DNA from: Meconema thalassinum
Taxonomy: Eukaryota; Arthropoda; Insecta; Orthoptera; Tettigoniidae
DNA: 64,000 bases
Reading direction: 5' to 3'
Assembly (NCBI GenBank): GCA_946902985.2
Contig: OX336389.2
Span: 1,289,652,792-1,289,716,791, forward strand
Shown: piece after piece, positions 12,825 through 23,559 of the stretch
Position numbering within the stretch: the stretch's first letter is position 1
Layout of the letters: every line of letters starts with the position of its first letter
Notes under the pieces: model-generated
Database searches by the model: none
What the model saw: only the letters and a program-made list of their open reading frames with translations
Told to the model about the DNA's origin: nothing
Program-made: the position numbers and the translations under genes

Positions 12825-13540
12825 ATACATTTGAAATTATGTATCCTTTACACCTACGTTTTGAATATAATTTGAATGATAATCAGAGGAACATTTCGGG
12901 TTGATGGGTCACTCTGAAGATTCCAACGCACTGTTCACTCCCAACACAATAATATCAACAGTAGTTACGGTATACTAAATTTTGCTAATTGCACTCAAAA
13001 ACATTGAGTTGTGAGTTAACCGGACGAAGAAGAATTTTAACTACCGCGCCCAGCAAAGGTCGGGTCTGATGGTCAGATGGAGGGTGGGGTCTGGAGAGGC
13101 GCGCCAAATAATTTTAAGCAGTGCTGGTGTCCAGGCTCGCTAGGGTAAGCCGCCCTAACCGACGCAGACCTTGCTACCCGCTTTGACTTGTCTCGTCGAC
13201 AGCCCTGTGGCTATGGAACGCCACACCCCCTGTCTTAGCCAATCAAGGACGACCTGGCGTTCTTGGTGTACCACTCCATCGGCCATAGCAGTGTTCCGGG
13301 CCAGAAGGCTCCTGGAGGTAAACAAGCCGTTGTCATAGCGACCAGCCGCACTCTTTCTTCTTTCTCTCCAAAGTAGTACTAGCTGATCGTGGAGAACTGC
13401 GGTAGAGAACGAGGAACGTCATTCGAAGCGGCGTTTTTGCAGTTGCTTGTGCGTTAGAAAGTGATATTATATACTTTATTCTTATGAGAATATGCTAGGT
13501 AAGCGGTGCTTACCCCGTGGTATTGGAGAAATCGCCACTG
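12825..13540. other. Unannotated flank of the gypsy element
   Basis: No coding frame or recognisable repeat was seen. The stretch is moderately GC-rich around 13030-13350, and the pentamer next to the LTR (ATACA) would be half of the target duplication whose partner is outside the window. Confidence 0.5.
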
Positions 13541-14330
13541 ATTGATACATTCGTACATTCACTCATCCGTTCATTGATACATTCGTACAATCACTCATTC
13601 ATTCATTGTACATTCGTACATTCACTCATCCGTTCATTGATACATTCGTACAATCACTCATCCATTCATTGATACATTCGTACATTCACTCATCCGTTCA
13701 TTGATACATTAGTACAATCACTCATCCATTCATTGACACATTCGTACAATCACTCATTCATTATTGATACATTCGTACAATCACTCATCCATTCATTGAT
13801 ACATTCGTACATTCACTCATCCGTTCATTGATACATTCGTACATTTACTCATCCGATCATTGATACATTCGTACAATCACTCATCCATTCATTGACACAT
13901 TCGTACAATCACTCATCCATTCATTGATACATTCGTACAATCACTCATTCATTCTTGATACATTCGTACATTCACTCATCCGTTCATTGATACATTCGTA
14001 CAATCACTCATTCATTCATTGATACATTCGTACAATCACTCATTCATTCATTGATACATTCGTACAATCACTCATTCATTCATTGATACATTCGTACATT
14101 CACTCATCCGTTCATTGATACATTCGTACAATCACTCATTCATTCATTGATACATTCGTACATTCACTCACTCGTTCATTGATATATTCGTACAATCACT
14201 CATTCATTCACACATTCATTGATACATTCATTCATTCAATGATACATTCGTACATTCACACATTCATTGATACATTCATTCATTCACACATTCATTGATA
14301 CATTCATTCACACATCACATCACTCATCAT
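13541..14330. repeat. Minisatellite, about 32 bp unit
   Basis: About 790 bp of tandem units built on TTGATACATTCGTACA followed by (A/T)TCACTCATCC(A/G)TTCA. The units vary between CCATTCA, CCGTTCA and TTCATTCA endings, and the last ~130 bp decays into shorter ATTCATTCACACA steps. No coding potential. Confidence 0.9.
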
Positions 14331-14865
14331 TATAGATTTTGGATAATGTGTGTAGGATCTCGAGGCGAATCGGGAACAACTATTGAACTGTTAGTAAATG
14401 TTCCTGCGATGGAACCATTTGCGGTAACAATGTGACAAGGAATAGCGAGCTACCAAATAGAATGATGCGAGTGACAGGGTGTGGATAGTCTCCCCCTTAC
14501 TATAAGCATCTAACATCTCAATAACAAAGCAAAGAGTAACGAGGCAGACCGAACGCAAATGATCAAGATCAAGGAGATCAAATTGTCACCCACTAACAAT
14601 CTCCTTTTCCCCTTCAAGTTATGAGCTTGTTATACCGTGCGCGTGCTTTGTCTTAGCGCGTGTCAAGGCCTTCATATTTTAGAAATGACTAGCGCCCTAA
14701 GTTTTGCATGCTGAATCTAAGTAAAGTAGTTGACTACCAATTTATACTCTTCAGTTGGTCAACCAGCTTTTTGCCCAATTAGATTGGGTGGGTAACTATA
14801 GGCCTATATATCAGTGACTAATATTAATAGGCCTACGTTACTTGTACGGTACATGTTTTCAAGGG

Positions 14866-15070
14866 GGCGTGGTGGCGCAGCAGTCAAGCTCTTTGCCTCT
14901 CACCAAGACGAACCGGGTTCGATTACCGGTCAATGCATGTGAGATTTTCGAAGTGAAATGCCATGCCTTGTGGTTCGGATTTCACGTAAAAAGGACATTT
15001 CGTGGGTCATGATCGCGAGATTAACGGTCACGTTGAACTACAAGCTTCCTTCATTTGCTTCTTAATTGTT
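14866..15070 (+). mobile_element. tRNA-derived SINE head (minor family)
   Basis: TGGCGCAGCAGTC at about 14873-14885 resembles a Pol III A box, and GGGTTCGATTACC near 14918 resembles a B box, at tRNA spacing. An unrelated 3' body follows (GAGATTTTCGAAGTGAAATG onward). The single copy in the window makes the 3' end uncertain. Confidence 0.55.
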
Positions 15071-15151
15071 TTCAGGAATAGTATATTATCCATATAGGCA
15101 GTAGTGAGAGTCTCTACTGTAGACTATATAGAACGAAACTTCGCCAGGGCC

Positions 15152-15746
15152 GTGTGACGGACAAAGCGCGTTGAGTCAGCACTAGATGACTAGCATTTGC
15201 CGATTATACAAGTGCGGGTCGGAAAGTACCGGATGCTGTAATGCCATTTATTACATACGGAGCTGGCAAGATGCCTTAGTTGAGTAAATTAACACTTGTG
15301 GAGAAGTACTGTTGGCTATTTCGTATCCCGTGAACATGGTTAGGTATAGAACAAAACATAGAATTTTCCTAGTGAGAACATATCAAGAAGAAGTCTTCCA
15401 GTAAATGTGTTCGTACGTTTCTGCTCCGTGCGATTTTTACTTGTGGGGGAACCTGAAACAAAAGGTATGCAGAAACAATCCGCGTACTCTGGAGGCTCTC
15501 GAGAACGAAATTATCAGTGAGGATGAATTACAGCGAGTGTACCGAAACTTCCTACGATGGTGCAACGTGTGTTTAAAAAATGAAGGACAGCATTTCCAGC
15601 AACAGCTCCGAAATTCATGTGGGTAATGATGAATATTGAATACGTTAGAAAGAGAAAATGTGTTGAACTGGTTGGGCACTACGCTGCTGCTAGCGCCAGT
15701 GACTGGCTCGACAAGGCGGCTAGCCACAGTGTATCGGCCGTCACAC
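15152..15746. mobile_element. Short TIR element with GTGTGACGG ends, copy 1
   Basis: GTGTGACGG at 15152-15160 is mirrored by CCGTCACAC at 15738-15746. The interior matches 41774-43234 over long stretches on both sides: CTGGCAAGATGCCTTAG, ACATGGTTAGGTATAGAACA and the transposase fragment. It is about 595 bp and cannot be autonomous. It looks like an internally deleted derivative of a mariner-type transposon, kept with matching ends. Confidence 0.6.
15405..15626 (+). pseudogene. C-terminal fragment of a mariner-type transposase
   Basis: About 73 codons containing CDFYLWGNLKQKV, NNPRTLEALENEI and a closing NEGQHFQQQL segment. This matches the usual C-terminal end of mariner-type (IS630/Tc1/mariner) transposases found in many insects, after the last catalytic residue. 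The catalytic domain is absent. The apparent ATG is not the original start; the fragment lies inside a short TIR element. A second, more decayed copy is at 42880-43110. Confidence 0.75.
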
Positions 15747-15904
15747 AGTGGCTGCGAGGTTCTGTTCTGTAGAAAAGGCTCCCACTGTAGCCACCCCGCC
15801 TAATTTAATAAGGCAAAAGCTGGTTGACCGACTGAAAAGTATGAATTGATAGTTTGTACAGGCAATATTGAAAAAAAAATGGCTCCAAAACTTCACACAT
15901 AGTG

Positions 15905-16325
15905 CACCTGTCCGCCTTACTGCGCAGTGGCTAGCACTATTGGCTGTCACTGCGGAGACCCACGGTTGATTCCCGGCTCTGCCAAGCAATTTATTTCAGG
16001 GCTGAAACTGGGTCCACTCAGCCTCGTGAAGCGAAACTGAGATATGGTGTGTTCGATTCCTATCTCAGCTTTCCTGTAAGTGGTTTTCTATGGTTTCTCA
16101 CTTCTACTCCAGGCAAATGCCGGGATGGTTCCTAAATGAAGGCCACGGCTGCCTCCTTCTTAACCCTCACCAGCATTACAATTACACACAATACTAGAGA
16201 CGCCACAATAACACAGGTTATCAGACAAATTCTGCACAGACACACGCGCACACAGCCAAGTACACGGGGCTAAATTACCACGATTTCGCAAAGCCTCTAT
16301 ATGAATTAACAACAACAAAACATGA
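15905..16325 (+). mobile_element. SINE family A, full length
   Basis: A tRNA-like head is followed by a SINE body found about a dozen times in this window. Landmarks are GGTTGATTCCCGGCTCTGCC (first B-box-like site), GTGTGTTCGATTCC (second B-box-like site), CCAGGCAAATGCCGGGATGG, ACACAGGTTATCAGACAAAT and the tail GATTTCGCAAAGCC with CAA repeats. Its A box is degenerate in this copy. Confidence 0.85.
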
Positions 16326-16503
16326 GGAAAGTGAGACTTATCTACTTGGATTAGCTTTAACATACACATTTTGTGTCCACATAGGGCCTACTTCACTAGT
16401 TACTAGTGGCCAGATTATGTCGTTTTGCACGCAAAATCTAAATCTATATTCAAAACTGTTCAATTTTGAGAACACTGAATTACGTCTATCTATTTTCATG
16501 ATT

Positions 16504-16835
16504 ACCGAGCGAGTTAGCCGTGGTCGTTACGACGTAGCTGCAGGCAGTCGCTCAGAACCAGGAGGCAAGGAGGTTTGAATTCCCCCGCCGGCAACCTTGA
16601 AGATGGTCTTCTGTGGTTTCCCATCTACCTTCCAGGCAAAAGCCGGGGTTGGTCCCTAACTATAGGCCACAGCCGCTATTTCTAATTCCTCGTCCTTACA
16701 TTCACACTTTCCTCCCCCAGACAACACTCCACACGCGACGGTACTTGTAGGTCACCCTACGGGTGTTCGCATAGAAGCAGCTACAAAGTCTGGCGAGCCG
16801 AGCATGTCCTCCCGGCACAAAAAGCCATACGCTAA
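16504..16835 (+). mobile_element. SINE family B, plus-strand copy
   Basis: It starts CGAGTTAGCCGTGGTCGTTA, has GGAGGTTTGAATTCCC as a B-box-like site, then a middle block shared with family A (GTGGTTTCCCAT, CCAGGCAAAAGCCGGGG). The 3' end is distinct, AGCCGAGCATGTCCTCCCGG. The inverted partner is at 21707-22050. Confidence 0.8.
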
Positions 16836-16904
16836 AAGAAAAAAATCATGATTTAGAGCCCTAGCTGTTTTAGCTCATCTTTTCCCTGCAGAACAGTCCT
16901 CTTT

Positions 16905-17310
16905 ATAGACAGTCCGCCTCTTTGCGTAGTGGCCAGCATTCTTGGCTGTAACCGTGGAGGCCCGGGGTTGATTCCCGGCTCTGCCAAGGAATTTAATTCT
17001 GCTTCGAGGGCTTGAATCGGGTACACTGAGCCTCGTGAGGCAAAACTGAGAAGAGGTGGGTTCGATCCCCACCTCAGCCATTCTGGAAGTGGTTTTCCGT
17101 GGTTTCCCACTTCTACTGCATGGAAATGCTGGGATGGTACTAACTTGAGGCCGCTTCCTTCCCAAATCCTACCTCAATTTCAAATAGACTCACTAGTACA
17201 GACATCACAGTGACACAGGTTATCAGACAATTTCTACACACGCCCAAGTACACAGGACTGCATGACCTCGATGTCGTAAAGCCCCTAAGGAATCAACATC
17301 AACAACAACA
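16905..17310 (+). mobile_element. SINE family A, full length
   Basis: It has the head CCGCCTCTTTGCGTAGTGGC, the B-box-like GGGTTGATTCCC, the second GGTTCGATCCCCACCTC site, the ATGCTGGGATGGTAC body and the tail GATGTCGTAAAGCCCCTAAG ending in CAACAACAACAA. The layout matches the other family A copies. Confidence 0.87.
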
Positions 17311-17592
17311 ATTCTCTTTGGACTGGGTGTGCAAAGGCCATCAACTGGTTCAGACCTGCTTCTATCTGCGGCCATGAAAAATGAGAGAGGAGTCGCAACG
17401 AATAATTGTTTCAAAGTTAATATTCACACTAATACAGCCATCACAATAACGCAGGTTTGCATCAACTTCCCTCCCCCTCCCCCCACACACACACCCACAT
17501 GTCTCCAAGCCCCTAAACAAATCAACCACAACATGTTTCAAAGTTGATGAAATTTTTCATACCATTTGCGCACTTTAAATCAAACTCAAATA

Positions 17593-17760
17593 CAGTCAAA
17601 CCACCGTACAACGATAAAGCCGGGTACAACGATAATTTTATTAGGTCCAGGCTGATTTCCTATATTTACTGTGTTAATTACCCGTCATTACAACGATAAA
17701 GTAATTTTAGCAACACCCTGTTATAACAAAAACAAATTTTCGGGGTTCTTACTATTTTTT
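17593..17760 (+). repeat. Possible pogo/Tigger-type terminal sequence
   Basis: CAGTCAAACCACCGTACAAC followed by ACGATAAAGCCGGGTACAACG resembles the ends of pogo/Tigger-like DNA transposons, which start CAGT(G/C)AAACC and repeat ACGATA blocks. A related end in the opposite direction is near 24095-24170. No transposase is visible. Confidence 0.35.
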
Positions 17761-17841
17761 GCTTCTAAGAATGTGACCACAATAAAACAACAGTTTGGTG
17801 CTTTTCAGTCGGTCAACACGACTGTACCCAAATAGAGCTGG

Positions 17842-17892
<51 letters not shown>

Positions 17893-18039
17893 GCCTTTAT
17901 TGGTGGCGCAGTTAGGGCTCTTGGCCCTCTCTTACACTTAACCACATTAATATAATACAATAAACATATTATGGCGACAAAATTAAACAATAATAATTGA
18001 CATTGATCATGACTTTCACACTCTCATTCACTCATCCAG

Positions 18040-18447
18040 TCACACTTGTCGTCGGTCAGCAGTGTTCAGCAGGCTGCCCCAGCAGGTGGTCTTGAATTTA
18101 GATAGTGAGGTGGTACCCCTGACACTGGCTGGAAGGGTATTCCACAGCCTAGACCCCACCACATGAAACGAGTTGTTGTATATAGAGGAGCGATGAATAG
18201 GAATGGAGAGGGAAGAACCAGAGCGTGTATTATTACCATGGAAAGAAGACAAGTACTTGAATTTATTTGATAAGTATAGTGGTCTGTCGTCAGGCAATGA
18301 TCGGAAAATCTGGACAAGAATGTGATATGATCGACGTAGTTCAGGTTTCAGCCAGGAAAGAGCGCAATAATAGGGAGTGATATGTTTATCATAGCTCAGA
18401 TCGTAGATAAATCGTATGCAAGAGTTCAGAGCTCGTTGAAGTTTCAA
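18040..18447 (-). pseudogene. LINE ORF2 C-terminal part
   Basis: A stretch of about 135 codons with LQRALNSCIRFIYDL, HSYHILVQIFR-like and SRLWNTLPASVRG segments, the usual post-RT C-terminal domain of Jockey/CR1-group ORF2 proteins. It ends near 18040, close to the TAA tail. It is out of frame with the RT pieces upstream, so the element is dead. Confidence 0.8.
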
Positions 18448-18613
18448 AGTTAATGTTTTGGTTGCGTCTACAAGAATAACGTCACAGTAGGCAAGAATAG
18501 GAAGTATCAGTGTCTGTATGAGTAGGATTCCTACTTTAAATGGTAAAATATCTTTTTTTCTTTTGAGGGAGTGGAGCGTTGCGAAAATCTTCTTGCATAC
18601 ATTCTGTACATGT

Positions 18614-18931
18614 TCAGACCAGTGGAGTCTGATTTATTATCACACCTAGATTTTTCACTGTAGGACAGTATGGAATTTCATTGTTGTTCAGTACAATTGG
18701 GGGAATAATTTGATCTCGGAGTGACGTCAATAGTTTTTGAGAGCCAATTATGATAACTTGTGTTTTGGATGGATTCAGAAGAAGGGAATTTTCCTGAGAA
18801 TATTTTCCAAGTCGTTGAAGGTCAGCGTTGATAATATCAATTGTCAATGGAATGTCATTTGTCTTGCAGTGGGAGTATATTTGCAAATCATCTGCATATA
18901 GGTGATATTTGCAATTTTTCAAATTTTTCAA
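18614..18931 (-). pseudogene. LINE RT catalytic piece with YADD
   Basis: It begins at the RT core and carries YADD at residues ~12-15, then the thumb-like LNPSKTQVIIIGS segment. It overlaps the end of the upstream frame in another phase. The region between the GAPQG motif and YADD is too short, so part of the palm has been deleted here. Confidence 0.85.
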
Positions 18932-20249
18932 TACCCTGTGGGGCGCCTGACTTTCTGCTTAGCCACTGAGAAGTTTTATCCTGGGTTACAACACGTTGCT
19001 GGCGATTATTCAGGTATGATGCGAAAAAGTTAATTGTCTGCTGGTCGAAGTAATAAAATTCCATCTTTTTCAATAGTGTCTGAGTATTTATGGTGTCAAA
19101 AGCACTGCTGAAGTCGAGAAGGGTGAGGATTGTCACCAGTTTTTGGTCCATTGCGTGTCTAATGTCGTCAGTCACTTTGCGTAATGCTGTTGCGGTGCTA
19201 TGTCCCTTCTTGAAACCTGATTGCAGAGGGTCTAAAAGAGAACGGCTATTCAAATATTCAAGTACTTGCTCATGAACCGGACGCTCGAGGGCTTTTGAAA
19301 GTGCAGGTAGAATGGATATTGGCCGATAGTCAGATGGAAATAAAGGTTCGGTTTTCTTAGGAATAGGGATGACATTGCCTTGTTTCCATAGGGAGGGAAA
19401 GGTGTTAGTTGTAAGACTATGGTTGAATATGTGAGTAATAATTGGTAGAACGGCACCGATGATATTATGTATGAAGGATATGGGAATATCATCAACTCCT
19501 CTCGCTTTTGATTTTATGGAATATAGTAACTTTCTTACTTTGTCTGCCGTAACCGGATGGAAAGTAAAGAGCGGGTGGTCAGGTAGTGGGTGAAAAGGAT
19601 CAGGTAGTGGGTGAAAAGGATCATGGGGTGTTGAATTAGTTGGTACTCTCTCTTCAGTGAAATATTCATTTAACTCATCAAGCGGTAAGTCTGGTACATG
19701 TGTCTGTTGCTGCTGTTTGCCTATACCTAGAGAACGCATATTATTCCAGGCATTCCTTGTATTCATCTTCTTTGTCACGTTTTGTATGTAGGAGAATTTG
19801 GCGTTTCTTACGAGCTGCTTAATACGATTTCTGAGCACACGATAATTTTCAAAATCAGTTTCGTCACGGGTACGTTTAAAACGCCGGAACAGTGCATCAC
19901 GCTGTGCCATCATACTTTTAATGTTTTCATTTAACCATGGGCATGCTGGGCGAGTAACTTTGATCGAATGTTTAGGGGCATGTTTGTCATACAGACTAAT
20001 AATAAGAGAATTTAACTTGTTTACTTTTGCGTCAATGTTATCTAAGAGTAATATGTCATTCCAGGGAAGGTTGTATGCGTCATGTTTTAAGTCATCCATA
20101 TTAATATTTTTCATGTGTCTAGTGATAATATATTTAGGTGTGTAATTAGGCACACGAAGGGAGTACGATAGGTAAATTAGGTCATGGGTGGAGATAGATG
20201 GTACGGGTATTTGCCCGAAAGTTTCAACTCTGTCGAGATTGCTTGTCAC
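18888..20249 (-). pseudogene. LINE ORF2: end of endonuclease and RT fingers/palm
   Basis: About 453 codons. The first ~40 residues (TSNLDRVETFG, STHDLIYL) are the end of an APE-type endonuclease, followed by linker (PWLNENIKSMMAQRD) and RT motifs: SDYRPISILPALSK at ~310-323, a GFKKGHSTATAL motif, LLDFSSAFDTI with the first catalytic aspartate, and SGAPQG near the end. A short duplication repeats DPFHPLP twice at ~205-222. The frame breaks just after GAPQG. The protein would make cDNA by target-primed reverse transcription in an intact copy. Confidence 0.88.
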
Positions 20250-20353
20250 AAGATGGTCAATGAGTGTATGTGATTCGTATTTATCAGAGTAAATGTGGTT
20301 TGTAGGTTCTGCCTTAATCCTGAAATAAATTACATGAGATTAATAAATACACT

Positions 20354-20395
20354 AGGATGACCAGTTTCGATCGTCAAGCGATCATCATCAGATGT
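20354..20395 (-). ncRNA. Hammerhead-like motif, copy 1
   Basis: The minus strand reads CTGATGA, then a GATCG/CGATC stem with loop CTTGA, then GAAAC and TGGTC. This is the hammerhead catalytic core order. Stem I is weak in this copy (about 2 bp). See the plus-strand copy at 21055, which folds best. Confidence 0.4.
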
Positions 20396-21054
20396 TCATC
20401 AAAAGGGGGGAAAATGCGGTGGTTACAGGTAAATGTTATTTGGATCAGGTGTACTATGTACTTTTTTCTGCAATAAACCTAGGCCGGTATGCGCGGCAGT
20501 ATTATAGGTGCCGGGACGTCTTCAATAGACCGTGTACCGCTTAGTTGAATGACTTTTTAGTCCACGCGTGGCGAAGATAGTTCCACGGTCTTTAATAGTT
20601 GTAGATCTTCCTGTATTCAATAACATACATTCTTATCTAGATTTGGCAACGCCACACAAATAAACATGGCACTGACCTCAGAAAGAACGTAGGAACAAAA
20701 GGGGGAGAAAGGGAAAAAACAGTTCCGCCCAGTTAACACCCGGGTTAGTTGACCATAACTGGTGCCAGAGTGAACACGAAACTGCTTGAAGTTCCAGTCA
20801 GGGAGACAACCGGATAAGTATCAGCCTGTATTATTACAGTATAACCATAGTTGATTTTGTATAACCATATAATCACCCCAAACAGACAAATTCCGGATTT
20901 TTATCACCATTTTAGAAGTTCACCTAACATTAGATATACTACATTTAGCATACACCGACAGTTGCATTACCAACACTGCAACTAAATAATTGTACATATT
21001 GTATATATTTTTCACATGTACTCTCAAACATAGATGTTATAGCCCAAGTGGAAT

Positions 21055-21095
21055 GGATCTGATGATGATCGCTTGACGATCGAAACTGGTCATCC
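21055..21095 (+). ncRNA. Hammerhead-like ribozyme motif in Penelope terminal sequence
   Basis: GGAT at 21055-21058 can pair with ATCC at 21092-21095 as stem I. The conserved CTGATGA box is at 21059-21065 and GAAA at 21082-21085. GATCG and CGATC form a 5 bp stem II with loop CTTGA. Stem III would be only 2 bp (AC/GT around TG), with predicted cleavage after C21091. Short stem III hammerheads are known in Penelope-like elements. A single extra T between the box and stem II is a departure from the canonical core, so activity is uncertain. Confidence 0.5.
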
Positions 21096-21706
21096 TAGTG
21101 TATTTATTAATCTCATGTAATTTATTTCAGGATTATGGCATAACCCAGCTCTATTTGGGTACATTCGTGTTGACCGACTGAAAAGCACCAAACTTTTGTT
21201 TACTTAGGCAACACTGAAAAATGGCTTCAAACCTCACAATGTGACCATAATGGTACGTATTGTTTGTTAAACCTCTCGACCTTCAGCGCTGTATTTTCAG
21301 AAGCTTCGCTACATACTGTGCTGACGGTAATAAGCAGGTAGCGAATAGGGTACAGCCGCGGGCGAACTCTGCTATTATAGGCGACAAAGTAGAAAGTGTC
21401 ATAGAGCTCCTGTGTTTGAACCAGTGTTAAATGTTTTAGTCTGAACATTGTTGAGCTCGAGTTGCAGTCAGAAGTGTTGTGTTGGGGCCATACGCAGTTA
21501 ATTTCCGTTTTTTTTTTTTTTTTGCTATCTGTGATAATTTCAAGTACGCCTAACGGTTCTTCTCTGCAGCAACGCGTCGCGTCGGGGGGACAAAAGTTGA
21601 GTCCATTGCTGATCGGACGATCAATGAAATCCCCGATGCTTAAAAAAGTAAGAATCTTGAGTACATACATTTTATTTTACCTTCCCTTAATTTATATATT
21701 TTTTTA

Positions 21707-22050
21707 GCGTATGGCTTTTAGTGCCGGGAGTGTCCGAGGACATGTTCGGCTCGCCAGCTTTGTAGCTACTTCGAGGCGGACACCCAATGGGTGAGCTACA
21801 AGTACCGTCGCGTGTGGAGTGCTGTCTGGGGAGAAAAGTTTGAATGTAAGGACTAGGAGTTGGAAGGTAGGGGCTGTGGCCTATAGTTAGGGACCAACCC
21901 CGGCATTTGCCTGGAAGGAAGATGGGAAACCACAGAAGACCATCTTCAAGGTTGCCGGCGGGGGGATTCGAACCTCCTCGCCTCCCGGATGTGAGCGACT
22001 GCCACACTGCCAGCAGTCATGCCGTAACGACCACGGCTAACTCACCCGGT
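21707..22050 (-). mobile_element. SINE family B, minus-strand copy
   Basis: The reverse complement matches 16504-16835 across its length, from the CGTGGTCGTTACGGCATGAC head through GGAGGTTCGAATCCCC (a good B-box match) to the GAACATGTCCTCGGACAC 3' end. The two copies form a ~340 bp inverted pair about 5 kb apart. Confidence 0.82.
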
Positions 22051-22239
22051 AATTTATAAGTTGATTCAGTACCTTCAGCTGTAATGTGATGAGTATGCAT
22101 GAAGAGTAGCCTACATACAGTACAGTACTCTACAAGATTAATTTTATATTTTTATGTTCGGCGATGTCGAAATGTAAACATTATATGTCAGAAAACTGTA
22201 TCATAATGAGGGTCATTATATCACTATTTTTAGCCTACT

Positions 22240-22294
22240 TTTCACATTTTGCAAAAATGAGGGAAAAGTAGACTTATGAGATCGGGCAAATGTG

Positions 22295-22333
<39 letters not shown>

Positions 22334-23520
22334 GTGTGTGTCCCCCCCCTATCAACTCCTAAACGGCTGCAGCAATCGAAACAAAATTTGGTAGGAGTAA
22401 AGATCTATACCTGAATATCTCACGGCCATATTTGAAAATGATGTCAGTGCTACCAACTGCTAAAAAATCACAATTGAAATTTGAGCTCCATGTTGGATAT
22501 CTTGGAAAGTATGAATGGGAGCTATTTCAAAATTGGCACACGTACAGATCATAATATTTCAGTTTAACATGGCAGTGTTGCCAAAATGATTATAAGCCTC
22601 CTGATAGGTCCAATTTTTAAATGCATATAACTTCTACACTATCAAGCGGAATTCAACCAAATTTCGTATGTTGTATGTGTACATAACCAGATATGACTGA
22701 GCGTATTCTTAAGACCTACCAGGGCTGCCAACTGTTAATAAATGCTCCTAATTTATTTTATCCAAATACCAATATATCAGAAAGTATGCAAGCCGACAGC
22801 TTTAAACTATGCACACGTATAGTACCTGACATTCTATATTAATTTGGAGTAACTTATTTCCGTCAGTGCTACCAACATGATTCTAAGCCTGCTGACAGGT
22901 CCAACTTTAAATACATGTAACTTCCATACTATCATTTGGATTTCAACCAAATTTCGTATGTGCTATGTGTACCATAACAGATATGACTATGCGTATTCTA
23001 AGGAGCAACCAGGGCTGCCAACTGTTAATATGTGCTGTCCCTATTTTTGTTACCCTAATATCAATATATCAGAAAGTATGCAAGCCAATAGCTCTAAACT
23101 TTGCACACGTATAGTACCTGGCATTCTAGACGAATTTGGAGTAACTAATATACGTCAGTGCTGCCAACATGATTCTAAGCCTGCTGATAGGTCCAATTTT
23201 AAAATACATGTAACTTCTATACTAACTAATGGATTTCATTCAAAATTGGCAAAACAATAGATCATATTATTTCAGATTATTTCTGACCAATACATGCATG
23301 ACATTGTTGCCAACATGATTTTACGCGCGCTGTTAGATCCAATGTTTAACTGCATGTAACGTCCATGCTATCCAGTGGACTTCAACCAAATTTTGTATTT
23401 AGTACCGTAAGAGACGGAACTAAGAATATATTCAGTCATCAGGGCTGCCAACTGTAGTGCTCTATTAGGATACATTATGCCAGGTATACAGTATTTCGAA
23501 CTAATTGGAAATTTCGATAT
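22240..23520 (+). repeat. Repeat block with ~290 bp tandem subunits
   Basis: It opens with GGAAAAGTAGACTTATGAGA and a (GTCT)n run at 22293-22331. Subunits beginning GGTCCAAYTTTWAA recur at about 22608, 22899 and 23192, with a fourth partial one near 23335. Each carries AACCAAATTTCGTATG, CAGGGCTGCCAACTG and AGTATGCAAGCC. No coding. The opening resembles that of the block at 60395. Confidence 0.75.
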
Positions 23521-23559
23521 TAGCAACTTAATTTCGTCATTATTCTAGATAGGTTCATA

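Larger units (their letters stand above)
14739..15847. repeat. Inverted-repeat unit around the first mariner-type fragment
   Basis: Sequence 14739-14775 and 15812-15847 are inverted copies of each other, about 36 bp with few mismatches, sharing TCAGTYGGTCAACCAGC. The same GTCGGTCAAC core recurs at the outer ends of the Penelope-derived unit at 17792-21193 and next to the Penelope element near 25480. The 1.1 kb interior holds a tRNA-like SINE head and the GTGTGACGG element. What mobilises the unit is not known. Confidence 0.55.
17844..20309 (-). mobile_element. 5'-truncated Jockey/CR1-like LINE with TAA tail, nested
   Basis: Minus-strand RT frames end in a (TAA)n tail, seen as (TTA)n at 17844-17892 on the plus strand. 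The 5' end is abrupt at about 20309, within the last part of the endonuclease. It lies exactly between two halves of an arm that is continuous at 25470-25560 and 21105-21170, which shows a later insertion. No clear target duplication was resolved because of the repeat tail. Confidence 0.85.
17792..21193. repeat. Penelope-derived inverted-terminal unit, split by a LINE
   Basis: The outer arms are 17792-17843 joined to 20310-20390, and 21059-21193 in reverse. The shared arm runs from AGTTTGGTGCTTTTCAGTCG through the CCAAATAGAGCTGGGTTA box, AATAAATTACATGAGATTAA and the hammerhead-like motif. The interior 20396-21050 matches the reverse complement of the Penelope terminal region at 25640-26275, so it is a plus-sense, truncated Penelope 3' end. 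The LINE at 17844-20309 interrupts the left arm. Confidence 0.7.

Noticed and set aside
13541..14330. CRISPR-like regular repeats
   Set aside because: The units are directly tandem without unique spacers, and the context is eukaryotic.
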